Positions 7,299 through 14,319 of a stretch of 14,319 nt of DNA are shown one piece after another. Position 1 is the stretch's first letter. Each line of letters begins with the position of its first letter. The stretch is from Halieaceae bacterium (GTDB lineage Bacteria > Pseudomonadota > Gammaproteobacteria > Pseudomonadales > Halieaceae). The translations under genes were made by a program, and so were the position numbers. The notes beneath the pieces were generated by a model that did not search any database, had not been told where the DNA came from, and saw nothing but the letters and a program-made list of their open reading frames with translations. The stretch spans positions 1-14,319 of the forward strand of contig QOPK01000041.1 of NCBI GenBank assembly GCA_003331685.1, given 5' to 3'.

Positions 7299-8573
7299 CT
7301 AAAAAGGCAGAAACCCCTGCGGCGTTTCGTTGTCGCTGGGCGAAATGGCGCGTTGCAGAATGAGCAGTTGCCGCTCGAGCAGATTGAGGTGGCTGCCGCT
7401 GATATCGCCGAGTGCCATCCACTGCTCGTCGATGACATCAATGCCAATTCGCGCGGTCAGACCCGCATCCTCTGCTGCTCGAGACGACAGCAAAATGCCA
7501 TCCAGATCTTGCTGGGCGAGCGCCAACAAGTCATCCAGTGTTGCCTGCGTGTAGAGGCCGGGGTAGATGTCTTCGTCATCGCCGCGCCCCAGTTCACTGA
7601 TACCGATCGCCATGCCCGGGGTATAGGAGAGCCGCTCTTGCCTCTCAGCGATGTCGCTGCAGCGAGACAACAGCCAGGCGCAACTGGCCGCACGCAACAC
7701 GGGTGACCCCGCTGCATGAGGCCCCGAGAAATAGATCGCTAATCCAAACTGGCGGACCACACTGAGCTCTCCGCCGTAAAAACCGGCACTACCATACGCC
7801 ATGCGATGCAAGCTGGAGACATAGCCTTGTAGGCGTGACTCATCTAATGAGTCGAGGTAGGTGGGTAAGTGCTTGAGTGCGATACAGAGAATCGCGGTGT
7901 CGCTGTAGTGCTCCTCATCCGACTCCTCGATGTCTCGCGACTTCAGCAAGTCCAGCGGCAGCGCATTGATGCGGTCCCGCAACTTGTGGACCTCATTGAC
8001 TGAAGTGGATCTTTCCTCTGTGATGGCATCCAATTGGGCAACGGCCTCGCTAATATGACTGGCCAGTCGTTGACCCATGGGTCTTGTCAGGGCGTATACA
8101 GCGGTGCTTAAGAGCACAGACAGCGCGATCAAACCCCAGATCAGGGTCTCCCGCGCCGCGCGTTGTTCATCCAAATCCAGATAAAGTTCAACGCTACCCG
8201 CGGTATTACCATCGATGAGTACTGGATATCGGTGCGCTTTCGCATCGCCCGGTATGGTGCCTCTGGTGGCGATCTCCAGACCTTCTACATCCAGGACTCT
8301 CGCCGCGGCGAACAGGGTTTGGTCGGTGTAGAACTGGAGCTCGGTGACCAATCTCAGCCGGTCCCCAGTAGCCAACTCGGCGCTGGCCCGGCCGGCGAGC
8401 TGTCGCCCGGCGGCCTCGGCGTGCTCGGCCAGCGTCACGTTCTGAATCGATTGCGTCGATTGCGCAGCCACTGCAACCAGGGTCAGCGTTGCCAACAGGC
8501 AGCAGCCTGCTGCTGCTAGCGCCAGTTGCTGCGACAGCGGTTGATTACGCAAACGTTGCAATACTTGCTCCAA
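7299..8573 (-). CDS. Two-pass membrane protein with degenerate cyclase-like domain (YtjB/AhpA-like), next to serB
   Basis: This is a 424-residue protein. TM1 spans about 16-37, an extracytoplasmic domain about 38-142, and TM2 about 143-163. A HAMP-like helical linker (about 164-205) leads to a cytoplasmic domain (about 222-380). That domain follows the class III nucleotide cyclase pattern: AILCIAL strand, AYGSAGFYGGELSVVRQFGLAIYF hairpin region, GMAIGI strand, then a YTQATLDDLLALAQ...GILLSSRA block resembling the VNLAARL/ILVS region. Both metal-binding aspartates are replaced, so cyclase activity is unlikely. Placement divergent from serB resembles E. coli ytjB (smp) and the AhpA/YtjB proteins of pseudomonads; that homology is a context-based guess. 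The TTG start (8573-8571) follows GGAGG at 6 nt. It converges with parC, 20 bp apart. Confidence 0.8.
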   Translation of the reverse strand: MEQVLQRLRNQPLSQQLALAAAGCCLLATLTLVAVAAQSTQSIQNVTLAEHAEAAGRQLAGRASAELATGDRLRLVTELQFYTDQTLFAAARVLDVEGLEIATRGTIPGDAKAHRYPVLIDGNTAGSVELYLDLDEQRAARETLIWGLIALSVLLSTAVYALTRPMGQRLASHISEAVAQLDAITEERSTSVNEVHKLRDRINALPLDLLKSRDIEESDEEHYSDTAILCIALKHLPTYLDSLDESRLQGYVSSLHRMAYGSAGFYGGELSVVRQFGLAIYFSGPHAAGSPVLRAASCAWLLSRCSDIAERQERLSYTPGMAIGISELGRGDDEDIYPGLYTQATLDDLLALAQQDLDGILLSSRAAEDAGLTARIGIDVIDEQWMALGDISGSHLNLLERQLLILQRAISPSDNETPQGFLPF

Positions 8574-8579
8574 AGAGGA

Positions 8580-8584
8580 CCTCC
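8580..8584 (-). promoter_or_regulatory. Shine-Dalgarno supporting a TTG start
   Basis: On the minus strand GGAGG lies 6 nt before TTG (8573-8571). This strong site justifies the rare start codon of the membrane protein; no in-frame ATG is nearby. Confidence 0.75.
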
Positions 8585-8599
8585 GGTGACACCGAGATC

Positions 8600-8628
8600 A
8601 GTATAAACTCACGTCATGCCGCTGTCGG
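8600..8628 (-). promoter_or_regulatory. Putative sigma-70 promoter for the cyclase-like membrane protein
   Basis: On the minus strand CCGACA (8628-8623) and TATACT (8605-8600) are 17 bp apart, matching -35 and -10 boxes at 4/6 and 5/6. The predicted start near 8593 gives a short leader of about 20 nt containing the GGAGG. No equally good promoter is seen for serB on the other strand. Confidence 0.5.
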
Positions 8629-8669
8629 GTGAGCGCGGCACATCTTCTCCTACCAACTAGAGAGCCCCC

Positions 8670-9590
8670 GTGGTGAATGCGACGCACATGATAGTCCTGA
8701 TGGTGCCCCGAGGAGCGGCGCTAGAGGTGGATCGGGTCGCTGAGGTCGCGCAGGCAGCTGGCGCTGAAGTCATTGAGACACGCGCCTCGCCGGTGCCGGT
8801 AGCGCTGTCTGATCGTCGCACTGTCCACAATCTGCTGGTCAGCAGCGCCGATACCGAGGGCTTATCCTCAAGGCTGCGGCACCTCTCTGATCAACATGGC
8901 GTCGATATCGCGCTGCAGTCGCGTGCGGCGCGATGCCAGTCATATCGGGTGGCAGTCTTTGATATGGACTCCACGCTGATTGATTGCGAAGTTATTGATG
9001 AACTCGCAGCGATTGCCGGCGTTGGCGAGGAGGTCGCAGAGATCACCGCGCGGGCGATGCGCGGAGAGCTCGATTTTGACGAGAGTTATCGCACCCGGCT
9101 TGCGCTGTTGAAAGGTCTCGATGCCCGCGCAATCGAACACCTGGCTGACCGGCTGCCGGTGAAAGAGGGCCTGCGGGAAATGACCACCACACTCAAGGCC
9201 CATGGCATGACGCTGGCGATTTTTTCCGGCGGCTTTATGCCGATCGCAGAGCGACTTCAAGCGGATTACGGCTTTGATGAAGCAGTGGCGAATACGCTGG
9301 AGATCGTATCCGGTAAAGTCACTGGCAGGGTGGTGCCTCCTATCGTCAATCGAGAGCACAAGGCAGAGGCTCTAAAAGCCCTAGCGACCCGCTTGGGTAT
9401 TGGCGTTGATGCCTGTATCGCTGTGGGTGATGGCGCCAATGATCTCGACATGATGGCGATGGCTGGGTTGGGTGTAGCCTTTCATGCGAAACCCGCGGTG
9501 CGCGCCGCGAGCCCCATCGAAGTCACCCACTGCGGTCTCGACGGGGTGTGTTACCTGCTGGGCAGTGAGGGCGAATTCGTCGATACCTGA
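8670..9590 (+). CDS. serB: Phosphoserine phosphatase SerB
   Basis: SerB hydrolyses O-phospho-L-serine to serine, the last step of serine synthesis, as a cytoplasmic HAD-superfamily enzyme. Motif I is DMDSTLI with D98 (nucleophile) and D100. Motif II is SGG with S186, motif III is K231, and motif IV is GDGANDLDM with D254 and D258. The cap has RAMRGELDFDESYRTRLALLKG. The N-terminal 90 or so residues look like a single ACT-like regulatory domain. At 306 residues it is close to the E. coli form (322) and shorter than the two-ACT form of Pseudomonas (about 400). The GTG at 8670 is 5 nt after GAGAG; a second GTG follows directly, and an ATG at 8688 is an alternative. Confidence 0.96.
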   Translation: MVNATHMIVLMVPRGAALEVDRVAEVAQAAGAEVIETRASPVPVALSDRRTVHNLLVSSADTEGLSSRLRHLSDQHGVDIALQSRAARCQSYRVAVFDMDSTLIDCEVIDELAAIAGVGEEVAEITARAMRGELDFDESYRTRLALLKGLDARAIEHLADRLPVKEGLREMTTTLKAHGMTLAIFSGGFMPIAERLQADYGFDEAVANTLEIVSGKVTGRVVPPIVNREHKAEALKALATRLGIGVDACIAVGDGANDLDMMAMAGLGVAFHAKPAVRAASPIEVTHCGLDGVCYLLGSEGEFVDT

Positions 9591-9671
9591 ACTTTGGGCC
9601 TTAGCGCCTGATGATGCCCAGAGATCATGCCCTAAGGTATGATCGCAGCTTTGCTCAACAGGTCTTTGACG

Positions 9672-10244
9672 ATGCCAAACTTCTCAACCAACGAATTCAA
9701 GCCTGGCCTGAAGGTCATGCTTGATGGCGACCCCTGTTCTATCCTTGAGAACGAGTTCGTCAAGCCCGGAAAGGGGCAGGCATTCAACCGTGTCAAACTC
9801 CGCAACCTCAAGTCCGGGCGGGTTTGGGAGCGGACTTTTAAGTCGGGAGACACGCTTGAGGGCGCCGACGTCATGGATGTGGATCTTGAGTATTCCTACT
9901 CCGACGGCGAATTTTGGCACTTTATGGACCCTTCTACCTACGAACAGTATGGCGCTGATCGTGACGCGGTGGGCGAAGCCGAGAAGTGGCTCAAAGAGCA
10001 GGAGCGGTATGAGATTACGCTCTATAACGGCACGCCGTTGGCTGTCACACCTCCCAATTTCATCGAGCTGGAAATTACCGAGACCGACCCGGGCCTGAAA
10101 GGCGATACGGCACAGGGGGGCAGCAAGCCCGCCACCCTGAGTACCGGGGCGGTGGTGCGAGTGCCACTATTCATCACCAAGGGTGAGGTCATCCGCGTCG
10201 ATACCCGTACCGGTGAATACGTGAGTCGCGCCAGCAAAAGCTGA
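9672..10244 (+). CDS. efp: Translation elongation factor P
   Basis: EF-P relieves ribosome stalling at polyproline stretches. The protein has 190 residues in the usual three beta-barrel domains. The tip loop VKPGKGQAF places the modified lysine at K34, as in E. coli, and the C-terminal [12 protein letters not shown] signature is intact. K34, rather than arginine, fits beta-lysylation by EpmA, encoded next door. The start is the ATG at 9672 ([12 protein letters not shown]). An in-frame ATG at 9639 would add 11 residues, but it overlaps a possible -10 (TATGAT, 9638-9643) and is not conserved in the family. The Shine-Dalgarno is weak (AGG, 9 nt upstream). Confidence 0.97.
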   Translation: MPNFSTNEFKPGLKVMLDGDPCSILENEFVKPGKGQAFNRVKLRNLKSGRVWERTFKSGDTLEGADVMDVDLEYSYSDGEFWHFMDPSTYEQYGADRDAVGEAEKWLKEQERYEITLYNGTPLAVTPPNFIELEITETDPGLKGDTAQGGSKPATLSTGAVVRVPLFITKGEVIRVDTRTGEYVSRASKS

Positions 10245-10277
10245 CCCGCGAGCGGCTGATCCTTGAGCGACTGACCC

Positions 10278-11237
10278 GTGAGTCAATGGCTACCCTCGCT
10301 GCCGCCGGAGCACCTCGCGGCAAGGGCAGAATTACTACAGACGCTGCGCCGCTTCTTAGTTGATCGTAGTGTGTTGGAAGTCGAGACCCCGCTTCTGTCT
10401 CAAGGCACCGTCCCAGACCCCGGGATCGACGTTTTCAGTTTGCCGGGTGAGGGCGACGAGCCAGATAGGTACCTCCAAACCTCGCCCGAGAGCGCGATGA
10501 AGCGCCTTCTGGCAGCGGGAGCCGGCGATATTTTTCAGATCTGCAAAGCCTTTCGCGAGGGTGAGGCGGGCCGTTATCACAACCCTGAATTCACGTTGCT
10601 CGAGTGGTATCGGGTGGGCTGGGGCCACGCCGCTTTGATGCGGGAGGTCGCCGAATTGTTGGGCATCGTTCTGAAATCGGATGGTTGGCAGATCTGGCCC
10701 TATCGAGCCCTTTTTATCGAGCTGCTCGGTATAGACCCTCTGGATGAGCAGACCAGTCTGAGTAGACTCACTCATCTCGCCCAATCCCGGATCGGTGCAG
10801 TGCCGGATAGTCTCGACCGTGATGCCGTACTCGATTTACTGATGAGCCACTGTATCGAGCCCGAGATCAGCGATTGGGGGGTGGTGTTTGTCACTGACTT
10901 TCCATTGTCGCAGGCGGCCATGGCAAGGTGCATCCCCATAGGCGATGTCCACGTTGCCGCGCGCTTTGAATGTTATGTGAACGGCAATGAGCTGGCCAAC
11001 GGATACTGGGAGCAAATCGACCCCGACGCGCTTGCCGCGCAGTTGCACGCCGAGAACACTCGTCGGCAGCAGCGCGGGCTACCGCTGCGCCCCATTGATG
11101 AACGTCTGCTGGCCGCTCACCGTCACGGCCTGCCGGCGTGCGCCGGAGTTGCGTTGGGTGTGGATCGGTTGCTCGCCTTGAAGTTGGGCGTTGGAAGTGT
11201 CGCGGAGACCATCAGCTTCGGCTGGGATAGGGCGTGA
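10278..11237 (+). CDS. epmA: EF-P--(R)-beta-lysine ligase EpmA (PoxA/GenX/YjeA)
   Basis: EpmA is a class II lysyl-tRNA-synthetase paralogue without the anticodon domain; it attaches (R)-beta-lysine to K34 of EF-P. At 319 residues it is close to E. coli (325). Motif 1 is in FLVDRSVLEVETPLLS, motif 2 is in FREGEAGRYHNPEFTLLEWYR, and motif 3 is in GVALGVDRLLAL, where the alanine in GVALG is typical of EpmA against glycine in LysRS. ELANGYWE is also conserved. The start is a GTG with no strong Shine-Dalgarno, 33 nt after efp. A TTG upstream in the same frame is closed off by a TGA. It is probably co-transcribed with efp. EpmB, which makes (R)-beta-lysine, is not in the window. Confidence 0.95.
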   Translation: MSQWLPSLPPEHLAARAELLQTLRRFLVDRSVLEVETPLLSQGTVPDPGIDVFSLPGEGDEPDRYLQTSPESAMKRLLAAGAGDIFQICKAFREGEAGRYHNPEFTLLEWYRVGWGHAALMREVAELLGIVLKSDGWQIWPYRALFIELLGIDPLDEQTSLSRLTHLAQSRIGAVPDSLDRDAVLDLLMSHCIEPEISDWGVVFVTDFPLSQAAMARCIPIGDVHVAARFECYVNGNELANGYWEQIDPDALAAQLHAENTRRQQRGLPLRPIDERLLAAHRHGLPACAGVALGVDRLLALKLGVGSVAETISFGWDRA

Positions 11238-11285
11238 TCCAAGGCGCTTTTTGTAGGCTCCTCGCCGAGTGAGACCCAGTAGTTA

Positions 11286-11744
11286 TTATTGTTGTGCAGG
11301 TGCCGCTGTAGCGATGACCGGGCCGTAAATGTTGATAAATTCTTTGGGCGGCCTTTTAGGGGCACCTGTCGATATCTCGATGCACACAAATTCTAGGACG
11401 CCACGAAAAACGGTTTCGCCAGTCTGTTCACAGACCACCTGCAGTCGACGGGTCATTTTTATCTTGCCCGCCCATTCTGTTATCCAGGTGCCTACCAGTA
11501 ATTGATCGCCCGCCCGGGTTGCCTTCAGGTAGTCGTACTCGGCACGTGTCAGAGCCATGGCGCGGTCAAGGCGCTGGTAGTCCTCAGCCCCGAGTCCAAG
11601 CGCGGTTGTGTGCGCCCACGCGGTCTCCATACACCACTCAATATAGTGGGTGTTTCGGGTGTGGGCGAGCGCATCAATATGCGCCTCTTCAACGGTGACC
11701 GGCCACAAATAGGGATCGGCAAAATCCCACTGCGGCACCGTCAT
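11286..11744 (-). CDS. YbgC-like hotdog acyl-CoA thioesterase (4HBT superfamily)
   Basis: This 152-residue protein has a single hotdog domain. The active-site region HIDALAHTRNTHYIEW (about 22-37) matches the family pattern D-x-x-G-H-x-N-N-x-x-Y, with D24, H28, N31 and Y34. The usual glycine is alanine here. The later stretch RAEYDYLKATRAGDQLLVGTWI is the typical central strand region. It likely hydrolyses an acyl-CoA thioester; chain specificity cannot be read from sequence. Its ATG overlaps the antiporter TGA in an ATGA junction, so it is translationally coupled and last in a cfa - nhaC - thioesterase set. It ends with tandem TAA stops, converging with epmA. Confidence 0.88.
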   Translation of the reverse strand: MTVPQWDFADPYLWPVTVEEAHIDALAHTRNTHYIEWCMETAWAHTTALGLGAEDYQRLDRAMALTRAEYDYLKATRAGDQLLVGTWITEWAGKIKMTRRLQVVCEQTGETVFRGVLEFVCIEISTGAPKRPPKEFINIYGPVIATAAPAQQ

Positions 11745-13159
11745 GCGCTGGCCGCCTCGACGGGGGGCTGTGCGATCATCAAGTAGCCGAAGATCACCGC
11801 CAGCGCGGGACAAATCAGATTGAACAGCGCGTAGGGCGCGTACTCGAATGTCGCAACGCCCAGCGTTGCTGCCATAAACGCGCCGCAGGTGTTCCAGGGG
11901 ATCAACACCGAGGTGAGGGTGGCGGAGTCTTCCAGCGTCCGGGACAGGCTGAGTCGGTTCAGCCCGCGGTCATCGTAGGCCGGCGTAAACAGGCGGCCGG
12001 GCAACGTGATAGCGAGAAACTGATCGGCAGCCAGTATGTTGGTGATTAAGCTACCCCCCACGGTGGCGAGTATCAGATCTCCGGTGCGCTTCACGCCTCG
12101 CAGGACCTGATCAAGCAGCTGCCGCAGAATGCCCGTGCTATCCAGCATCCCGCCGAAGGTCATCGCAGTCAGAATGAGAAAGATGGTGTTCAGCATGCTG
12201 GCCAAGCCGCCCTTGTCGAGCAGTTTGCTGAGCTCGCCCATTCCTTCGGGTGACTGATATCCAGAGAACAGCGCCATCCATAGCCCCTGAATCAGGGGTG
12301 CGGGCGAGTCTGCGTGACTGGCAAGTGCCAGTGCGCGCACCACGTCTGTCTGAAAGGCAGCGGCGTAGAGCGTGCCCGATAGGGTACATATCAGGATGGC
12401 GGGGTAGGCGGGTACCCGGAAATAGATCAAAGCGAGCATCAACATCAGCGGTGAGAGCACCCAGGGAGAGATCGTGAACTGGCTAGCAAGAGCTGTTCGT
12501 ATCTCGGCGATGTTTTCGGGGGTGGCGGCGCCCTCACTACCGATGAAGGAAAAAATCACCAGTGCGGCGATGAAGGCGGGCAGGGTCGTCCAGAGCATGT
12601 TTTTGATGTGCTCAAAAAGGTCAACGCCCACCGCCGCGGCGGCCAGATTGGTGGTATCTGAGAGCGGCGAGAGCTTATCGCCAAAATAGGCGCCTGAGAT
12701 CACAGCACCAGCCGTGATAGCGGGTGACAGCGAGTAGGTGGTGGCGATGCCCATGAGGCCGATGCCCAGTGTCCCTGCGACGGTCCAAGAGCTGCCGAGG
12801 CTCAATGACGCCAGCGCACAGATGACGGCAGATGCGGCGTAAAAGAAACCGGGGTCCAGCAGCTGCACCCCGTAATAGATCATGCCCGGGACGGTACCAC
12901 TGATAATCCAGCTGCCAATCAACGCTCCCACAGAGAGCAGAATCATCATGGGCATGATCGAGACGGTAATCGCGCCGACCATGCCGTCTTGAATCGCCTG
13001 CCAGCTCATGCCCCGTTGCCAGCCCACCAGCATGGTGGCCGCCGAGGCAACGATCAGTGCAACTTGGTTGGGTCCGTAGGATGCGTCCGAACCAAACAGC
13101 GCCACCGAGGCAGAAAGCAGTAAAACCAGCAGCGCGATTGGCGCGAGGGACAGCAGCAT
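11741..13159 (-). CDS. nhaC: NhaC-family Na+/H+ antiporter
   Basis: This inner-membrane protein of 472 residues has roughly eleven or twelve hydrophobic segments. Family signatures are SGAYFGDKLSPLSDTTNLA (155-173) and the repeat-related DSATLTSVLIPWNTCGAFMA (411-430), plus an SLSLGSSWTVAGTLG segment (118-132). NhaC proteins usually exchange Na+ for H+, though one branch (MleN) exchanges malate for lactate, so the substrate is inferred. The ATG is 10 nt after the Cfa stop with no clear Shine-Dalgarno, suggesting coupled translation. Its stop overlaps the thioesterase start. Confidence 0.9.
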   Translation of the reverse strand: MLLSLAPIALLVLLLSASVALFGSDASYGPNQVALIVASAATMLVGWQRGMSWQAIQDGMVGAITVSIMPMMILLSVGALIGSWIISGTVPGMIYYGVQLLDPGFFYAASAVICALASLSLGSSWTVAGTLGIGLMGIATTYSLSPAITAGAVISGAYFGDKLSPLSDTTNLAAAAVGVDLFEHIKNMLWTTLPAFIAALVIFSFIGSEGAATPENIAEIRTALASQFTISPWVLSPLMLMLALIYFRVPAYPAILICTLSGTLYAAAFQTDVVRALALASHADSPAPLIQGLWMALFSGYQSPEGMGELSKLLDKGGLASMLNTIFLILTAMTFGGMLDSTGILRQLLDQVLRGVKRTGDLILATVGGSLITNILAADQFLAITLPGRLFTPAYDDRGLNRLSLSRTLEDSATLTSVLIPWNTCGAFMAATLGVATFEYAPYALFNLICPALAVIFGYLMIAQPPVEAASA

Positions 13160-13169
13160 AGGCGGTAGA

Positions 13170-14319
13170 TCAGGCGGGGCGGTACCCCGGCTTGGTCATG
13201 GTGATTTGATAGGTGCCAATAATGCGCTCGCGGAAGCCTCCCTCGCAATAGCTGAGGTAGTAGCGCCACATATTGATAAACCGATCGTCAAAGCCCATTA
13301 AACGCACTTGGTCCAGTTTCTCAAGGAAACCCTCGTGCCAGGCGTTGAGTGTGTCAGCGTAGTCTTGGGTGATGTCTCGCAGGTGAGCCATCTGCATATC
13401 GGTCATGCGCGCCAGCGCATCGCTGATGACGGTGAGAGAGGGGAGGCATCCGCCCGGGAAAATATAACGCTTGATGAAGTCCACAGAGTCTCGCGCCTGC
13501 TCATAGCGTTGCCCGGTCATAGTGATGGCTTGGATGACCGCTTTGCCGTGTGGCTTCAGTAGTCGGCTGACCGTTTGGAAGTAGGTGTCGTAAAACTGAT
13601 GCCCGACTGCCTCGATCATCTCGATGGACACCAGCTTGTCAAACTTGCCGGTTAGGTCGCGGTAATCATCGAAGAGCACCGTAATGCGGTCTTGCAGGCC
13701 GCGTTGGGCGACGGCGTCGACCGTGTACTCAAACTGCTCTCGGGAGATGGTGGTGGTCGTAACCCGACAGCCATAGTGCTCGGCCGCATAGATCGCCATG
13801 CCGCCCCAGCCCGTGCCAATCTCGACCAGATGATCCTCGGGCTTGAGCTCAAGATCCTCGCAGATCAAATGTAGCTTGTGTTGTGACGCGGCGGCGAGAT
13901 CACTCTGCGGCGTGGGGAAGACCGCCGACGAATACATCATGCTGGGGTCGAGGAACAGCGAGAAAAAATCATTCCCCAAATCGTAGTGGGCGGAGATGTT
14001 TTCCCGGGACCTTGTAGCAGTGTTGCGTCGCGCCCAATGGCTTAGCTTCAGCGCGGTTTTTGCCAGCAAATTCTGGCGGTCTGACATGGCGCCCAGCATG
14101 GCCAAGTTGGCGCTGAAAGCACGGGTCACCGCCGTCAGATCAGGGCTGCTCCACAATCCCTCAATGTAGGTTTCGCCTGCCGCGATGCCGCCGCCAGTAA
14201 GAATGCGGCGATACAAGTCGCTGTCATGAACGTGCACCTCAGCATGAGGTGCAGCGGGGTCGGCCTGTGAGCCAAAGACCAGTGTCTCGCCCTGCTCTTT
14301 GAGTGTGAGGGATCCCACC
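13170..14319 (-). CDS. cfa: Cyclopropane-fatty-acyl-phospholipid synthase-like methyltransferase, 5' partial
   Basis: It is a SAM-dependent enzyme of the Cfa/mycolic acid methyltransferase family, acting on unsaturated acyl chains of membrane phospholipids. The 382 visible residues (counted from the codon at 14318) include ENISAHYDLGNDFFSLFLD (106-124), SAM motif I VEIGTGWGG (165-173), SIEMIEAVG (231-239) and FIKRYIFPGGCLPS (281-294). A GTG at 14318-14316 could be read as a start, but the frame is open to the edge with no Shine-Dalgarno visible. The N-terminus lacks the opening helix usual in proteins of about 410 residues, so the gene most likely continues outside. Against E. coli Cfa as I recall it, C139 is S131 and H266 is Q263, while E239 (E236) and Y317 (Y320) are kept. 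It heads a leftward set with nhaC and a thioesterase. Confidence 0.9.
   Translation of the reverse strand, partial: VGSLTLKEQGETLVFGSQADPAAPHAEVHVHDSDLYRRILTGGGIAAGETYIEGLWSSPDLTAVTRAFSANLAMLGAMSDRQNLLAKTALKLSHWARRNTATRSRENISAHYDLGNDFFSLFLDPSMMYSSAVFPTPQSDLAAASQHKLHLICEDLELKPEDHLVEIGTGWGGMAIYAAEHYGCRVTTTTISREQFEYTVDAVAQRGLQDRITVLFDDYRDLTGKFDKLVSIEMIEAVGHQFYDTYFQTVSRLLKPHGKAVIQAITMTGQRYEQARDSVDFIKRYIFPGGCLPSLTVISDALARMTDMQMAHLRDITQDYADTLNAWHEGFLEKLDQVRLMGFDDRFINMWRYYLSYCEGGFRERIIGTYQITMTKPGYRPA

Noticed and set aside
6193..7422. A 409-codon leftward open frame antisense to parC
   Set aside because: parC is certain here, with a full set of topoisomerase motifs. The antisense translation is rich in Arg, His, Gln and Cys and has no domain pattern; it is a by-product of GC-rich codon use.
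11238..11285. Terminator between epmA and the thioesterase gene
   Set aside because: The short GC stems here are 3-4 bp with long loops, and the T run at about 11250 has no stable stem before it.
14316..14318. GTG as the true start of the Cfa-like gene
   Set aside because: There is no room to see a Shine-Dalgarno, the frame is open to the window edge, and the N-terminus looks truncated relative to the family.

Overview
The window reads as an ordinary, densely packed stretch of a marine-type gammaproteobacterial chromosome. No mobile element, phage gene, CRISPR array, tRNA or rRNA was seen. Several features suggest a member of the broad Cellvibrionales/Halieaceae (OM60/NOR5) or Pseudomonas-like lineage: the glnA - DUF4124 protein - ntrB order, an EpmA-type EF-P system, and a divergent Cfa enzyme next to an NhaC antiporter. 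That placement is inference from gene content and protein similarity recalled from memory, not from a search.

Region 1 (1-2572) is the nitrogen control locus, read leftward. glnA (glutamine synthetase) is followed by a strong bidirectional terminator, then a secreted or anchored DUF4124 protein, then the first 35 codons of ntrB (glnL), cut by the window edge. Upstream of glnA lie a textbook sigma-54 promoter and two NtrC sites about 31 bp apart. A near-perfect NtrC palindrome overlaps the putative -10 box of the DUF4124-ntrB promoter. This reproduces the enterobacterial logic: NtrC~P activates glnA through sigma-54 and represses its own operon.

Region 2 (2573-7278) holds typA/bipA (ribosome-associated GTPase, rightward), an ElaA-like GNAT acetyltransferase (leftward) and parC (topoisomerase IV subunit A, rightward).

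Region 3 (7299-9590) has a two-pass membrane protein with a degenerate class III nucleotide-cyclase-like domain (leftward, TTG start). It is divergent from serB (phosphoserine phosphatase), a placement resembling ytjB/smp next to serB in enterobacteria.

Region 4 (9591-11237) is efp followed by epmA, the translation factor EF-P and the ligase that beta-lysylates its Lys34. Substrate and modifying enzyme are neighbours.

Region 5 (11286-14319) is a leftward operon-like set: a cyclopropane-fatty-acid-synthase-like methyltransferase (5' end outside the window), an NhaC-family Na+/H+ antiporter, and a YbgC-like hotdog acyl-CoA thioesterase whose ATG overlaps the antiporter stop. The Cfa-like protein appears to lack two of the E. 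coli bicarbonate-site residues.

No wholly new system is evident. The most worthwhile leads are the NtrC regulatory architecture, the DUF4124 protein coupled to ntrB, the dead-cyclase-like membrane protein and the altered Cfa active site.
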